From assembly GCF_008632075.1 (NCBI RefSeq), contig NZ_VWVM01000002.1, forward strand, positions 379,462 through 443,461: 64,000 bases of DNA, written 5' to 3'. The position numbers and the translations under genes are program-made. Source of the DNA: Candidatus Pantoea gossypiicola (lineage in GTDB: Bacteria; Pseudomonadota; Gammaproteobacteria; Enterobacterales; Enterobacteriaceae). The notes below the pieces were generated by a model, which did not search any database, was not told the DNA's origin, and saw only the letters and a program-made list of their open reading frames with translations. Below are positions 37,115 to 47,634 of the stretch, piece after piece; position 1 is the stretch's first letter, and every line of letters starts with the position of its first letter.

Positions 37115-37132
37115 AGCGTACAACTGTTCGCT
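37115..37132 (+). promoter_or_regulatory. Candidate FabR operator of fabA
   Basis: AGCGTACAACTGTTCGCT matches the FabR-type palindrome (AGCG...CGCT) seen before fabA in enterobacteria, 38 bp before the start codon. Recalled from memory; binding is inferred. Confidence 0.55.
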
Positions 37133-37170
37133 AATATTCGTGATTCACTAAAACAAGGCTTATTGAAAAC

Positions 37171-37689
37171 ATGGTAGATAAACGCGAATCCTATACCAAA
37201 GAAGATCTGATTCTGTCAGGTCGTGGTGAACTGTTTGGCGAAAATGGTCCGCCGCTTCCATCTGGCAACATGCTGATGATGGACCGCGTGGTCAAAATGA
37301 CCGAAGACGGCGGCAAATATGACAAAGGCTTTGTTGAAGCCGAGCTGGATATCAATCCTGACCTCTGGTTCTTCGGCTGTCACTTTATTGGTGATCCAGT
37401 GATGCCGGGTTGTCTGGGCCTGGATGCCATGTGGCAGCTGGTCGGTTTCTATCTGGGCTGGCTGGGCGGCGAAGGTAAAGGTCGCGCGCTGGGCGTGGGT
37501 GAAGTGAAATTCACCGGACAGGTCCTGCCGGACGCGAAGAAAGTCACCTACCGCATTCACTTCAAACGCGTGATCAACCGCAAGCTGGTGATGGGCGTGG
37601 CAGATGGCGAAGTGCTGGTTGACGGTAACCTGATCTACACCGCCAGCGATCTCAAAGTGGGTCTGTTTAAAGACACCGCGGCATTCTGA
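37171..37689 (+). CDS. fabA: FabA, 3-hydroxydecanoyl-ACP dehydratase/isomerase
   Basis: FabA dehydrates 3-hydroxydecanoyl-ACP and isomerises the product to cis-3-decenoyl-ACP, the branch point for unsaturated fatty acids. The 172-residue protein has the hot-dog fold residues: catalytic His in [13 protein letters not shown], and Asp in [19 protein letters not shown]. Length equals E. coli FabA. A FabR-like site lies upstream and a terminator follows. Confidence 0.97.
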   Translation: MVDKRESYTKEDLILSGRGELFGENGPPLPSGNMLMMDRVVKMTEDGGKYDKGFVEAELDINPDLWFFGCHFIGDPVMPGCLGLDAMWQLVGFYLGWLGGEGKGRALGVGEVKFTGQVLPDAKKVTYRIHFKRVINRKLVMGVADGEVLVDGNLIYTASDLKVGLFKDTAAF

Positions 37690-37709
37690 GCATTCTGCAC
37701 AGAAACAAA

Positions 37710-37738
37710 AACCTCCGCGCCAGGCGGAGGTTATTTTC
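37710..37738 (+). terminator. fabA terminator
   Basis: AACCTCCGC and GCGGAGGTT form a 9-bp stem with a 5-base loop, followed by ATTTTCC. Confidence 0.85.
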
Positions 37739-37757
37739 CTTTTTCAGTGACATCCGG

Positions 37758-37925
37758 TTATGCTGCTACCGACCTGTCCTCCATGGCTTGTCGCCAACCT
37801 CCCAACCAGTGAGACTTAGCGTCAATCAACTGATACGGACACATCTCTTTTGAGCGTCCAGTAATGCCTGCCTGATAACCACGTGAATGGGCGCGTTCGA
37901 GGCGGTCTCGTTTCTGTCTCTTCAT
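37758..37925 (-). CDS. rmf: Ribosome modulation factor
   Basis: RMF dimerises 70S ribosomes to 100S particles in stationary phase and on starvation. The 55-residue basic protein begins MKRQKRDRLERAHSRGYQAG and ends KSHWLGGWRQAMEDRSVAA, nearly the E. coli sequence. It lies convergent with fabA and downstream of the pqi genes, as in E. coli. The upstream 200 bp should hold its ppGpp/CRP-responsive promoter. Confidence 0.96.
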   Translation of the reverse strand: MKRQKRDRLERAHSRGYQAGITGRSKEMCPYQLIDAKSHWLGGWRQAMEDRSVAA

Positions 37926-38204
37926 ACTCCGTGTCCCTCATGTAAGGTCTGTGGAATCTGGTGGAAAGAAAAGTGGTGAATTAATGTTCAACCACCCTTA
38001 TGTTCTACCCCCTGCGCACCCAAAGATCAATGCTCAATCTTCATACCAGTGTCATAAATGTGACCTTAATCGGTAAAATTAAGGACATTTTGTGATGCAT
38101 ACGCCAGCACTATCTTTCTGAATAAGCTAATAAAAAAGCCCCTGAATGACGCCGATAAAACACGACAATCGTTCAGGGGCTTAGCTTATTTATTCACATT
38201 TTTA
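37926..38204. other. rmf-pqiC intergenic region
   Basis: This 279-bp stretch holds the rmf promoter and leader and the pqi terminator. It has a 21-bp dyad, CCTTAAT-N7-ATTAAGG, at 38064-38084, and a T/A-rich start near rmf. The dyad resembles an operator but no regulator can be named. Confidence 0.6.
38121..38190 (-). terminator. pqiABC terminator within a long inverted repeat
   Basis: AAGCCCCTGAA (38136-38146) and TTCAGGGGCTT (38172-38182) form an 11-bp stem followed on the minus strand by TTTTATTAG. Outer arms AATAAGCT and AGCTTATT extend it to 70 bp. It lies just after pqiC. Confidence 0.75.
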
Positions 38205-38774
38205 TTAATTTAACGCAACCACACTATTAGCAATCTTCTGTGCGGTCTGCTGCCAGCCCGCCGCCAGCGTTCTGACCATCGCATCGTAGCCATCTTCAGT
38301 CTGCGGCAGCACGAGGTTAAACGCTTGTTTGGTCACACGGCCCTGATGTTCCAGCGTCCATTCGCCACTGACAATCGCTTTACCATCGTAGCGTCCCTGG
38401 AAGCCTGTAATGGTGACATTCAGCGTGTCGTGCTGCGCGCCTAACGGAGATCCCGCCACTAATCGGCCAGGCAGCGCCTTGCTTAGATTAGTAATCAGCG
38501 TCTGCTGCAACTGCTGATCAAGCGGGCTGGCCCAGAGATTATTCGCGGCGATAACATATTTGACATCACTGGTCTGGTAAACCAGTCCATTACCTGCCAG
38601 ATAGTCCGGCACCGTCACCTGCTGCACCCACAACATCGGCTGTGCTTCATTCAGCTGACTGCTGGTGACCTGCATGGACGCCGCCCCGGAGGGCAGCTGA
38701 TACCAGGTATTATCAACGCTGCTGCTACACGCACTCAACACCAGCGCGGCACAAAGTATCAATCCTTTTTTCAT
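38205..38774 (-). CDS. pqiC: PqiC, outer-membrane lipoprotein of the Pqi system
   Basis: PqiC is the lipoprotein partner of the PqiAB MCE system that moves lipids between membranes. The 189-residue protein begins with a lipoprotein signal ending in LSACSS, cleaved before Cys 16. The mature domain is of the DUF330/ABC-type-lipoprotein family (SGEWTLEHQGRV, VLPQTEDGYDAMVRTLAAGW). The start overlaps the pqiB stop by 4 bases. E. coli calls it YmbA/PqiC. Confidence 0.93.
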   Translation of the reverse strand: MKKGLILCAALVLSACSSSVDNTWYQLPSGAASMQVTSSQLNEAQPMLWVQQVTVPDYLAGNGLVYQTSDVKYVIAANNLWASPLDQQLQQTLITNLSKALPGRLVAGSPLGAQHDTLNVTITGFQGRYDGKAIVSGEWTLEHQGRVTKQAFNLVLPQTEDGYDAMVRTLAAGWQQTAQKIANSVVALN

Positions 38775-40414
38775 TGTTTCGCCCTCTTCGGCTGGGGATC
38801 CTGTCCCGGTTTCGCCTCAAATACCAGCGCATTACTCTTAGTGTTAAGCGTTCTCAACACTGGCTGGAGTTCACGCAACACCTGATCCAGCCGCTGCATA
38901 TCGCCGACCAGCTTGCTGTAGGCAGGCGAACCTGGCTGCAGGCCCTTCATGCTGCGGTTTAGCTCGCGCAAGGTCTGCTGTAGATCTTCCGGCAGCGTTT
39001 TCATGGCTGGGCTGGCGGTGACTTTGTTGATGTTGTCGATGGTGCGCTGCAGATCACGCATCGTCTTCTGGCTCTCTTTCAGCGTGCCGGTCGCTTCGTT
39101 GACCATACCGTTCAGTGGCAGACTGTTAATCTTATCCAGCGCCGCCATCAGTTTCTGCTGAATCTGGCTCAGTCCGCCGCTGACGGTTGGGATCACTTCA
39201 TAGCCTGAGACTTTCTGCGGGCCTTTGTAGGCCGGCGCATTGTCATAGAAGTCGAGATCGACATAGAGCGCGCCCGACAACAGGTTGCCGGTTTTCAGCG
39301 TTGCGCGCAGACCCCGTTTTTTACCATCCTGCAGATGCTGCTCGAGATCGAAGTTTTCACCCAGTCGGCTGATAAAGCGATCCGGCTCGATGCGGATTAG
39401 CACCGGCACGCGGTAATCATTATTCAGTGCCTGATCCAGGCCCGCTTTCATCAGTGGCGCTTCGGAGACGGTACCCAGACGAATGCCACGGAACTCAACC
39501 GGCGCACCCGCCTGCAGACCCCTAATCGAGTCAGAGAAGAACATCACGTAGTCGATATGATTGGTGTAGAGCGAGTCCTGAATGCTGCGCTGATCGTCAA
39601 ACAGATGGTAGTCAGACTTGTTCTGCGCTGGCTCGCCCAGCTCCCAGCCATCCGGCACGTCAAAACTGACACCGCCGCTGAAGAGCGTGGTAAGCGATCC
39701 CATTTCCACCCGCATCCCTGAGGCGGACATATCCACGGCGATGCCGCTGTCCTTCCAGAAGCGTACGTTGGTGGTAATCAGGCGATCGTAGGGTGCAGCG
39801 ACAAACAGCTGATAGGTCATCATACGTTTGTCAGTATCAAAAACGCTGGTCTCAACCGTACCGACACGGTAGCCACGGAACAGCACCGGATCACCCGGAT
39901 TAAGCTGGCCAGCCTTTTTGCTGTCCAGCACGATACGAATACCTTTGGCATCCGGTGGCGCTAACGGCGGCGCATCCAGCAGTTTAAATTGCTCGGGTGG
40001 CTGTTCTTTGGTGCCGGGCTGCAGTTCGATATAAGCACCGGACAGCAGCGTGCCAAGCCCGCTGATGCCTTCACGCCCCACCTGCGGTTTCACTACCCAG
40101 AAAACGCTGTCGCTGTGGAGCAGTTTTTCCATGCCCGCATTCAGACGCGCTTTGATTTCCACATGGTGAAGATCGTCGCTCAATACCGCGCTCTCCACCA
40201 CGCCGACATCGACGCTGCGACTTTTAATCGTGGTTTTACCGGCAACAATGCCTTCGGCATTTTCGGTGATTAAGGTGACTTCCGGCCCCTGATGGCTGAA
40301 GTGATAAAAGAGAATCCAGCCGCCGATTAACAGCGTAACGATGGGGACAATCCAGACCGGCGACCAGCGCTTAATCTGTTCCACCTTTGCATGGCCGTGG
40401 TTAGTTTCCGTCAA
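38771..40414 (-). CDS. pqiB: PqiB, three-MCE-domain periplasmic bridge protein
   Basis: PqiB forms a needle-like hexamer of MCE domains that spans the periplasm for lipid transfer. The 547-residue protein has a single membrane span near 20-40 and three MCE repeats, each marked by GxxFRGxxVG-like motifs (VLFRGYRVGTV, VEFRGIRLGTV), followed by a coiled coil (LKESQKTMRDLQRTIDNIN). Translation starts at TTG with AAGGAG 7 bases before it, within the last codons of pqiA (14 bp overlap). Confidence 0.93.
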   Translation of the reverse strand: MTETNHGHAKVEQIKRWSPVWIVPIVTLLIGGWILFYHFSHQGPEVTLITENAEGIVAGKTTIKSRSVDVGVVESAVLSDDLHHVEIKARLNAGMEKLLHSDSVFWVVKPQVGREGISGLGTLLSGAYIELQPGTKEQPPEQFKLLDAPPLAPPDAKGIRIVLDSKKAGQLNPGDPVLFRGYRVGTVETSVFDTDKRMMTYQLFVAAPYDRLITTNVRFWKDSGIAVDMSASGMRVEMGSLTTLFSGGVSFDVPDGWELGEPAQNKSDYHLFDDQRSIQDSLYTNHIDYVMFFSDSIRGLQAGAPVEFRGIRLGTVSEAPLMKAGLDQALNNDYRVPVLIRIEPDRFISRLGENFDLEQHLQDGKKRGLRATLKTGNLLSGALYVDLDFYDNAPAYKGPQKVSGYEVIPTVSGGLSQIQQKLMAALDKINSLPLNGMVNEATGTLKESQKTMRDLQRTIDNINKVTASPAMKTLPEDLQQTLRELNRSMKGLQPGSPAYSKLVGDMQRLDQVLRELQPVLRTLNTKSNALVFEAKPGQDPQPKRAKQ

Positions 40415-41669
40415 GGCGCGACTCCTTCATATTGTTTTCGCGTACACGATCCCAGGTTAATCGCGGGTCAAAGGTCATGGCAGCGATCATGGTAATAATG
40501 ACCACCATCGCAAACAATACTGCCCCCCACGCGGGATAAACATTCATTAATTGCCCCATACGCACCAGCGCAGAGAGCACGGCAATCACAAACACGTCGA
40601 TCATCGACCAGCGGCCAACAAACTCGACCACTTCATAAATCTTATGCATTTTGTGGCTGTCCCGCCGTCCGCGTCCGCTGGCATCCCAGCAGAGCCAGCC
40701 AATTGCCAGCATTTTCAGCGTCGGCACCATGATGCTGGCGATAAAGATCACCAGCGCCACCGGATAGGAGCCATCAGCCCACAGCACAATCACCCCCGCC
40801 ATGATATTGGAGGGATAGGCACTGCCCAGCGTCTCCGTAACCATAATCGGCATCAGGTTAGCCGGAATGTAGAGCAGCACCGAGGTGAGCAGCAGCGCCA
40901 GCGTCCATTGCAGGCTGTGCTTACGCCGCGCCTGTGCGGTAACGCCACAGCGTGGGCAGGTGTGCTCAGCTTCCGGCAGAATGGCGGTACAGCAGGGACA
41001 GGAGCGCAGGCCCTGCTCTAAACCACTGATGCCCACTTCGGGTGAATGAGGGGTAGCGGGTCGCGGGGAAAGACCGTCCCACAAGCCCCGCCGGTCAACG
41101 CACTGAAAGGCCCGCAACTGTAACAGGCAGAACATCACCCACGGCCAGAAGCTGGTTTCCAGTCCGATATCACCATAGGCCATCAGCTTGACGAAGCTGA
41201 CCAGTACGCCCGCCATAAAGATTTCTGCCATGCCCCAGTTACGCAGCTGAAACAGGCTACGTGCCAGACCAGTTTTGAGGCGGACGGGCAGAGGGATCGG
41301 ATTGACCAGCAGAATAATGGTGACCATGCAATAGGCCGGAACCGCCTGCACAAACAGCAGAAACAGTGTCGCCAGGCTGCTGTAATCTTCCGTCACCATC
41401 ACTTGTGGGATCTGCGACAGCGTAATCTGGCTGGTCAGCCCCGCCACTTTCATGGAGACAAAAGGAAACAGATTCGCCAGCAGCAGCATAAAAAGTGCCG
41501 CCAGCGCATAGCCCGTTGGCCGTTTGCGGGGTTCGTGCCAGTTAGCCGTCAGAGAGGTATCGCAGCGCGGGCATGACGCACGGCTGCCAACGGGAATGTC
41601 CGGCAGCTTAATCATTAAATCGCATTGTGGACAGAGCATCCACGCGTTACTTTTCACTGCTGAACACAT
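40401..41669 (-). CDS. pqiA: PqiA, inner-membrane protein of the Pqi system
   Basis: PqiA is the polytopic inner-membrane member of the paraquat-inducible pqiABC operon. The 422-residue protein has two similar halves, each with a zinc-ribbon-like cysteine set (CPQC...CPRC; CCTAIL...CPRC) followed by four membrane spans, and repeated motifs (EIFMAGVLVSFVKLMAYG; KMLAIGWLCWDASG). It begins 14 bp after uup and in E. coli is SoxRS-induced; I did not find a clear SoxS box. Confidence 0.93.
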   Translation of the reverse strand: MCSAVKSNAWMLCPQCDLMIKLPDIPVGSRASCPRCDTSLTANWHEPRKRPTGYALAALFMLLLANLFPFVSMKVAGLTSQITLSQIPQVMVTEDYSSLATLFLLFVQAVPAYCMVTIILLVNPIPLPVRLKTGLARSLFQLRNWGMAEIFMAGVLVSFVKLMAYGDIGLETSFWPWVMFCLLQLRAFQCVDRRGLWDGLSPRPATPHSPEVGISGLEQGLRSCPCCTAILPEAEHTCPRCGVTAQARRKHSLQWTLALLLTSVLLYIPANLMPIMVTETLGSAYPSNIMAGVIVLWADGSYPVALVIFIASIMVPTLKMLAIGWLCWDASGRGRRDSHKMHKIYEVVEFVGRWSMIDVFVIAVLSALVRMGQLMNVYPAWGAVLFAMVVIITMIAAMTFDPRLTWDRVRENNMKESRLDGN

Positions 41670-41683
41670 CCGTTAGCCCTGCC

Positions 41684-43600
41684 CTACGCGCCGTTTTTCA
41701 GTGACTCAAGCTCTTCCCAGCGCGCAAAAGCGGTTTCCAGCTCCTGCTCAGCCTGAGCCAGATTATCCAGCACTGGTTGCGTCTGATCGTGTGCCTGACT
41801 GAAGAAGTCCGGGTGACTCATTTTCGCCTGCAGTTCACCGATGCGCGCTTCCAGCTGCTCCAGTTTTTGCGGCAGCTGTTCCAGCTCACGCGCCAGATTG
41901 TAGCTGAGCTTATTCACGCTACGCTTCGCTTCACTCTTTTCGGCGGTGGGCTTAGCGGTATTCGCTGTCGCTTTTGCCGGTGAAGCAGACCTGTGCTGCC
42001 GGTAAGCGGCACGCTGCTGCTGCGCATCGTGATAACCGCCAACAAAGGTACCAATTTCGCCGTTGCCTTCAAAAATCCAGCACTCGGTGACCGTATTGTC
42101 GACGAACTGACGATCGTGGCTCACCAGTAAGACAGTGCCCTGATAACCATCAATCAGCTCTTCCAGCAGCTCCAGCGTTTCGACATCGAGGTCGTTGGTC
42201 GGTTCATCGAGGATCATCAGGTTGCTGGGACGCAGGAACAGACGCGCCAGCAGCAGGCGGTTACGTTCCCCACCAGAGAGCGCGCGCACCGGCGTCATAG
42301 CCCGTTTCGGATGGAACAGGAAGTCCTGCAGATAACCCAGAACGTGACGCGGTTTGCCGTTGACCAGCACTTCCTGCTTGCCTTCGGCCAGATTGTCCAT
42401 CACGGTGCGATCCGGATCCAGCTCCGCACGGTGCTGGTCAAAATAGGCCACTTCCAGCTTGGTGCCGGAATGCACGCGGCCATGATCGGCCTTAAGCTGT
42501 TGCAGCATCAGGCGCAGCAGTGTGGTTTTACCGCAACCATTTGGCCCAATCAAAGCAATCTTGTCGCCACGCTGTACCTGGGAAGAGAAATCCTTCACCA
42601 GCACTTTGCCATCGACCGCGTAATCGACATTTTCCAGTTCAAAGACAATTTTGCCCGAGCGGGAGGCTTCGCCCACCTGCATGTTAGCCTTGCCCATCAC
42701 TTCGCGGCGTTCAGAACGCTCGCGACGCAGGGCTTTCAGCGCACGCACGCGACCTTCATTGCGGGTACGACGGGCTTTGATGCCCTGACGGATCCACACC
42801 TCTTCCTGCGCCAGCTTGCGGTCAAACTCCGCGTTCTGCATCTCTTCGACGCGCAGCGCTTCCTCTTTACCCGCCAGATACTGATCGTAGTTGCCCGGCC
42901 AGGAGACCAGTTTGCCGCGGTCAAGGTCGACGATCCGCGTCGCCATGTTGCGGATAAACGAACGGTCATGGGAGATAAAGACGATGCTGCCGCTGAAGTT
43001 CTTCAGGAAGGTTTCCAGCCAGTCGATGGTTTCAATATCGAGGTGGTTGGTGGGCTCATCCAGCATCAGAACGCGCGGATTGCTCACCAGCGCACGGCCC
43101 AGCGCCGCTTTACGCAGCCAGCCGCCGGAGAGCGATGAGAGCTCGGTATCGGGCTTCAGGCCAATCTGCTCGAGCACATCATGGATACGGCTTTCCAGCT
43201 GCCACAGATTCTGATGGTCGAGAATGCTCTGCAGACGCGCCATCTCATTGAGGTTTTTATCGCTGGGATCGTCCATCACCAGATGGGAAATGGCGTGATA
43301 GGCTTTCAGATGCTCAGCCTGCTCTTCAACGCCTTCAGCCACAAAGTCATAGACCGAACCGGTAATATTGCGTGGGGGGTCCTGCTGCAGACGCGCCACG
43401 ACCAGATCGGTTTCATAAATAATGCGGCCATCATCCAGGGGCTGTTCGCCATTGATGATTTTCATCAGCGTGGATTTACCCGCACCGTTACGGCCTACCA
43501 GACAGACGCGTTCATTCTCTTCGATGTGCAGTTCGGTATTGTCTAACAGCGGCGCATCGCTGAAGGAAAGATAGGCACCGTGGATACTGATTAATGACAT
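41684..43600 (-). CDS. uup: Uup, ABC-F family ATPase
   Basis: Uup is a soluble ABC-F protein affecting ribosomes or DNA structure; loss raises precise transposon excision in E. coli. The 638-residue protein has two ATPase domains: Walker A GRNGAGKST and GPNGCGKTT, signature motifs LSGGWLRKAALGRAL and LSGGERNRLLLARLF, Walker B LDEPTNHLD and LDEPTNDLD, and the linker rich in KARRTRNEGRVRALKALR. The C-terminal coiled coil (NKLSYNLARELEQLPQKLE) is the DNA-binding tail of Uup. It follows rlmKL, 6 bp away. Confidence 0.95.
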   Translation of the reverse strand: MSLISIHGAYLSFSDAPLLDNTELHIEENERVCLVGRNGAGKSTLMKIINGEQPLDDGRIIYETDLVVARLQQDPPRNITGSVYDFVAEGVEEQAEHLKAYHAISHLVMDDPSDKNLNEMARLQSILDHQNLWQLESRIHDVLEQIGLKPDTELSSLSGGWLRKAALGRALVSNPRVLMLDEPTNHLDIETIDWLETFLKNFSGSIVFISHDRSFIRNMATRIVDLDRGKLVSWPGNYDQYLAGKEEALRVEEMQNAEFDRKLAQEEVWIRQGIKARRTRNEGRVRALKALRRERSERREVMGKANMQVGEASRSGKIVFELENVDYAVDGKVLVKDFSSQVQRGDKIALIGPNGCGKTTLLRLMLQQLKADHGRVHSGTKLEVAYFDQHRAELDPDRTVMDNLAEGKQEVLVNGKPRHVLGYLQDFLFHPKRAMTPVRALSGGERNRLLLARLFLRPSNLMILDEPTNDLDVETLELLEELIDGYQGTVLLVSHDRQFVDNTVTECWIFEGNGEIGTFVGGYHDAQQQRAAYRQHRSASPAKATANTAKPTAEKSEAKRSVNKLSYNLARELEQLPQKLEQLEARIGELQAKMSHPDFFSQAHDQTQPVLDNLAQAEQELETAFARWEELESLKNGA

Positions 43601-43606
43601 GTAATC

Positions 43607-45721
43607 TTATTCCTTACCGGCATGAGTGATCAGCCAGCAGTTGTGAATCTGACGGTTACGCGCAAAGTCCTGCGACTGCGTTTTCTGGGTAATATCCTGC
43701 GCCTGCAGGCCCAGTGTTTTCAGACCATCCATGTCCATTTTGAAACCACGTTTATTATTAGAGAACATGATGGTGCCGCCGCGACGCAGCATGCGCTTCA
43801 GATTACGCATCAGCATCATATGATCGCGCTGAACGTCAAAGCTCTCTTCCATACGTTTTGAGTTGGAGAAGGTTGGCGGATCGATAAAGATCAGGTCAAA
43901 ATTCTCATCGCTCTCATTCAGCCAGCTCAGGCAGTCTGCCTGCATCAGACGGTGCTGACGCCCGGTCAGCCCATTGAGACGCAGGTTGCGCTCCGCCCAT
44001 TCCAGATAGGTACGCGACATATCTACCGTGGTGGTTGAGCGCGCACCGCCCAGACCGGCGTGCACACTGGCGGTGGCGGTGTAGGCAAACAGGTTCAGGA
44101 AATCTTTGCCCTGACTCATCTGACCGAGCATTTTACGGGCAATGCGGTGATCGAGGAACAGGCCGGTGTCGAGATAGTCGGTCAGGTTCACCCAGAAATG
44201 CGCATTAAACTCTTTAACTTCAAAATAGTCGCCCTTCTCGCCGAGCTTCTGATACTGCGCTTTACCTTTCTGGCGCTCACGCGTTTTCATAATCAGGCGG
44301 TCAGCGGGCAGCTGCAGTACGCTCAGTGTTGCGCTGATCACATCGAACAGGCGCTGCCGCGCTTTATTTGGATCGATGGTCTTCGGTGGCGCATACTCCT
44401 GGATAATCACCCAGTCGCCATAGCGATCGACAGCAACGTTGTAGTCTGGCAGATCGGCATCGTAAATGCGGTAGCATTCAATGCCTTCCTGGCGTGCCCA
44501 CTTCTCCAGCTTCTTCACATTTTTACGCAGACGGTTTGCGTAATCTTCCGCAATCTGTCCGGCGCTTTCATGGCTGTTAACCGCCAGCTGATAGTTTTTC
44601 TGCACGCAATCCAGCGGACCATTCTTCGCTTTAAACTGGCGATCGGCTCGCAGTTGCAGGCAGCTTAGCAGTTCAGGCGAGGCGCTGAACAGCGACAGGT
44701 TCCAGCCGCCAAAATGCTGCTTCATCAGACGTCCGAGCTGGCTGTGGAGCGCAATCAGGGCCGGTTCGCTCTCCAGACGTTCACCGTACGGCGGGTTACT
44801 CAGCACCGTACCGTAAACCGCCGGATCGAGCGGATTGGTCAACTGCAGCAGGTCCTGCTGCGCAAACGTAAAGAGTTCAAAGACACCAGCACGACGGGCA
44901 TTCGCCTGCGCCCACTCCAGTACCCGACCATTGTTATCGTAGCCAAAGAAGCGCGCCTGAGTCGCGGCCGTGCCTGCGCGGGCACGGTTCTGCGCCTCGG
45001 TTTTCACGTCCTGCCACAGCGCAGCATCAAACTTGTTCCAGGCAGTGAAGCCCCAGTGCTTACGTAGCAGGCCCGGTGCCCGATCGCAGGCGATCAGCGC
45101 CGCTTCAATCAGCAGCGTACCCGAACCACACATCGGGTCGATCAGCGGCGTGGTCGGCTCCCAGCCTGAACGCAGCACAATCGCCGCCGCCAGGGTCTCT
45201 TTTAACGGAGCCTGACCCGTCTGCTGGCGATAACCGCGCTGATGCAGTGAGGTGCCGCTAAGATCCAGCGCAATGCTGGCGCGATCGTCATTCAGCCAGA
45301 CGTTGACACGAATATCCGCCTGCTCACGATCGACATCAGGCCGCTCGAGATTCTGACGGGTAAAGCTGTCCACGATGGCATCTTTCACTTTCAGCGCGCC
45401 GAACTGGCTGTTACGAATCGAATCGTTGGTGCCGCTGAAATGCACGACAAAGGTTTTATCGCTGCCGAACATCGACGGCCAGTCCACGCTCTGTACACCC
45501 AGATAGAGATCGAGATCGCTGTAGACGCCAAATTCTCCCAGCGGCAACAGGATGCGTGATGCTAAACGGCTCCACATCAGGCTTTGGTACATGACGCGAT
45601 CGTCGGCTTCGTAGTGAACGCCTCCCTGCACCACTTGCAAATCCTGCGCGCCCAGCGCGTCCAGCTCACTTTTTAACAGCTCTTCGAGCCCACGCGCCGT
45701 GCTGGCAAACAGAGAATTCAT
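43607..45721 (-). CDS. rlmKL: RlmKL, bifunctional 23S rRNA methyltransferase
   Basis: The fused protein makes m2G2445 (N-terminal RlmL part) and m7G2069 (C-terminal RlmK part) in 23S rRNA. The 704-residue protein has a THUMP domain (residues 45-155), a first methyltransferase with [15 protein letters not shown] and SNPPYGERL, and a second with [20 protein letters not shown] and [14 protein letters not shown]. The structure is as in E. coli. It is the first gene of the leftward rlmKL-uup-pqiABC run. Confidence 0.95.
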   Translation of the reverse strand: MNSLFASTARGLEELLKSELDALGAQDLQVVQGGVHYEADDRVMYQSLMWSRLASRILLPLGEFGVYSDLDLYLGVQSVDWPSMFGSDKTFVVHFSGTNDSIRNSQFGALKVKDAIVDSFTRQNLERPDVDREQADIRVNVWLNDDRASIALDLSGTSLHQRGYRQQTGQAPLKETLAAAIVLRSGWEPTTPLIDPMCGSGTLLIEAALIACDRAPGLLRKHWGFTAWNKFDAALWQDVKTEAQNRARAGTAATQARFFGYDNNGRVLEWAQANARRAGVFELFTFAQQDLLQLTNPLDPAVYGTVLSNPPYGERLESEPALIALHSQLGRLMKQHFGGWNLSLFSASPELLSCLQLRADRQFKAKNGPLDCVQKNYQLAVNSHESAGQIAEDYANRLRKNVKKLEKWARQEGIECYRIYDADLPDYNVAVDRYGDWVIIQEYAPPKTIDPNKARQRLFDVISATLSVLQLPADRLIMKTRERQKGKAQYQKLGEKGDYFEVKEFNAHFWVNLTDYLDTGLFLDHRIARKMLGQMSQGKDFLNLFAYTATASVHAGLGGARSTTTVDMSRTYLEWAERNLRLNGLTGRQHRLMQADCLSWLNESDENFDLIFIDPPTFSNSKRMEESFDVQRDHMMLMRNLKRMLRRGGTIMFSNNKRGFKMDMDGLKTLGLQAQDITQKTQSQDFARNRQIHNCWLITHAGKE

Positions 45722-45831
45722 ATCGTCACTTTTTAACTCTTGAGAAAATTGTCGCGCATTATAGCGAATCGGAGACCTATGTCATAAAGTTAGCTTCTTT
45801 TGTGTCGCGCGTCGGGTTCAAGGAGAACACC

Positions 45832-46941
45832 ATGATCACGCTTTCCCGCTTATTTATTCATCCTGTGAAGTCAATGCGGGGATTAGCGTTGTCACATGCG
45901 CTGGTCACTGACAGCGGACTGGCGTTTGATCGTCTGTTTATGGTGACCGAACCTGATGGCACCTTTATTACTGCACGCCAGCACCCGGAGATGGTGCGCT
46001 TTACACCCGCGATCCTGCCGGATGGCCTGCTGCTGGTCGCGCCGGATGGCAGCCAGTCCCTGATCCGCTTCAGCGATTTTAGTGAGCAGGATCATCCCAC
46101 CGAAGTCTGGGGCAACCACTTCACTGCGCGCATTGCGCCCGAAGCAGTTAATCAGTGGCTGAGCCAGTTCTTCCCGCGTGACGTTCAGCTGCGCTGGGTC
46201 GGGCCGCAACCGACTCGCCGGGTCAAAAAGTTTGATCATATTCCGCTGAGCTTTGCCGATGGCTTTCCGTTTTTGCTGATCAACAATGCTTCGCTGCACG
46301 ATCTGCAACAGCGCTGCCCGGCCAGCGTCCGTGCCGAACAGTTTCGCCCGAATCTGATCGTCAGCGGTGCGGCCGCCTGGGATGAGGATAGCTGGGCAGA
46401 GATTCAGATTGGTGACGTCATTTTTGAGGCTCCCAAGCCCTGCAGTCGCTGTGTACTTACCACGGTCAGCACCGAGACCGGACTTAAGCATCCGACCGGT
46501 CATCCGCTGGCGACACTGCAGACTTTCCGCACCGCTCAGGATGGCAGTGGTGACATCGATTTCGGTCTGAACTTAGTGGCGCGTAACAGTGGTGTGGTGC
46601 GTGTGGGTGATGAAATGATCGTCCTGAAACGTCATGCGCCGCGCAGCTATGGTGCCGGCGAAGTGGTCGAAACGCTGAAACCACAGCAACAGATTCCGGA
46701 TGCCGTGACCATCACGTTTCAGGGTCAGACCTTCACCGGAGATAATCAGCAGGTATTACTGGATCAGCTGGAGATGCAGGGTTTTCGCATCCCTTACTCC
46801 TGTCGGGCAGGTCTGTGTGGTAGCTGCAAGCTGAATCTGGTGACCGGTGAGGTAAAGGCGCTTAAACAGAGTGCCCTGCGTCAGGACGGCACACTCTTAA
46901 GCTGCAGCTGTATTCCGGCAGGTGATATAGAAGTGAAGTAA
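45832..46941 (+). CDS. ycbX: YcbX, MOSC-domain iron-sulfur reductase
   Basis: YcbX reduces N-hydroxylated base analogues such as 6-hydroxylaminopurine with molybdenum cofactor. The 369-residue protein has an N-terminal MOSC beta-barrel ([14 protein letters not shown]), the MOSC core ([32 protein letters not shown]) and a C-terminal plant-type 2Fe-2S ferredoxin ([20 protein letters not shown]). ATG 45832 follows AAGGAG; the ORF start 10 codons upstream has less support. zapC ends at the adjacent base. Confidence 0.93.
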   Translation: MITLSRLFIHPVKSMRGLALSHALVTDSGLAFDRLFMVTEPDGTFITARQHPEMVRFTPAILPDGLLLVAPDGSQSLIRFSDFSEQDHPTEVWGNHFTARIAPEAVNQWLSQFFPRDVQLRWVGPQPTRRVKKFDHIPLSFADGFPFLLINNASLHDLQQRCPASVRAEQFRPNLIVSGAAAWDEDSWAEIQIGDVIFEAPKPCSRCVLTTVSTETGLKHPTGHPLATLQTFRTAQDGSGDIDFGLNLVARNSGVVRVGDEMIVLKRHAPRSYGAGEVVETLKPQQQIPDAVTITFQGQTFTGDNQQVLLDQLEMQGFRIPYSCRAGLCGSCKLNLVTGEVKALKQSALRQDGTLLSCSCIPAGDIEVK

Positions 46942-47481
46942 TCAGACCGCGCGGGCGTAGTGCGCGACATCCTGGTACCAGGGTTGCAGGCGATCGTTCA
47001 TCACCTTGATGGCATCGCCGAGAACCATATTTTTACCCGCCAGGGTTAATCCTGGCTGCGCCAGCAGGCAGAGTGCCGCATTATCACCGCTCTCAACCAC
47101 CAGCAGACGTGCCTGTGTGCCCTCTTCGGCCAGCGTAACCTGCACCATCTCACCGGGACGGGGCTGCATTGCAGGGGCATAAGCGGCGAAATGCCAGCTT
47201 TTTGGCATCAGTGGTTTGAGGAAACGCGCGGCGACCAGCGCATTCAGCACCAGTTCAGCGCAATGGCTGCCACTGAGTTTGCACTGACGGCAGGTCTCTT
47301 CAAAGGTGTAATACAGAGCGGCGTCATCGACACAGAAACCCGACTCAGAGAACGCATCCGGCGTGAGCATTTTGCGGGAAAAGCGGGAACGAAAAAGCAT
47401 CCCGTCAGCCAGGTCGAGCATCATTCGGTCATGGCTGCTATCAAAATACCAGCGCCAGTTATCATCGGGTTTAATTTTCAT
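46942..47481 (-). CDS. zapC: ZapC, Z-ring-associated protein
   Basis: ZapC bundles FtsZ protofilaments and stabilises the Z ring. The 179-residue protein begins [20 protein letters not shown] and contains [20 protein letters not shown] and [20 protein letters not shown], close to E. coli ZapC. The ATG at 47481 fits the E. coli N-terminus; the ORF continues 29 codons upstream. It is leftward, between ycbX and pyrD, as in E. coli. Confidence 0.93.
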   Translation of the reverse strand: MKIKPDDNWRWYFDSSHDRMMLDLADGMLFRSRFSRKMLTPDAFSESGFCVDDAALYYTFEETCRQCKLSGSHCAELVLNALVAARFLKPLMPKSWHFAAYAPAMQPRPGEMVQVTLAEEGTQARLLVVESGDNAALCLLAQPGLTLAGKNMVLGDAIKVMNDRLQPWYQDVAHYARAV

Positions 47482-47634
47482 CGTGTGCCCTGTATTTACC
47501 GCTGCGCCAAAAATCGCGCAGAATTCAGCGAAAAAAGAAACATAAGGAAAAGCTGAAAAAGCGTGCAACAGGACAAAATATAAACGAGCCGAGGGGATAA
47601 ATAAACCCCCCGGCCAATCATTGTGAGAATTGTC

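Noticed and set aside
42311-43138. 275-codon ORF antisense to uup
   Set aside because: Shadow frame of a well-supported gene with strong codon bias; no separate signals.
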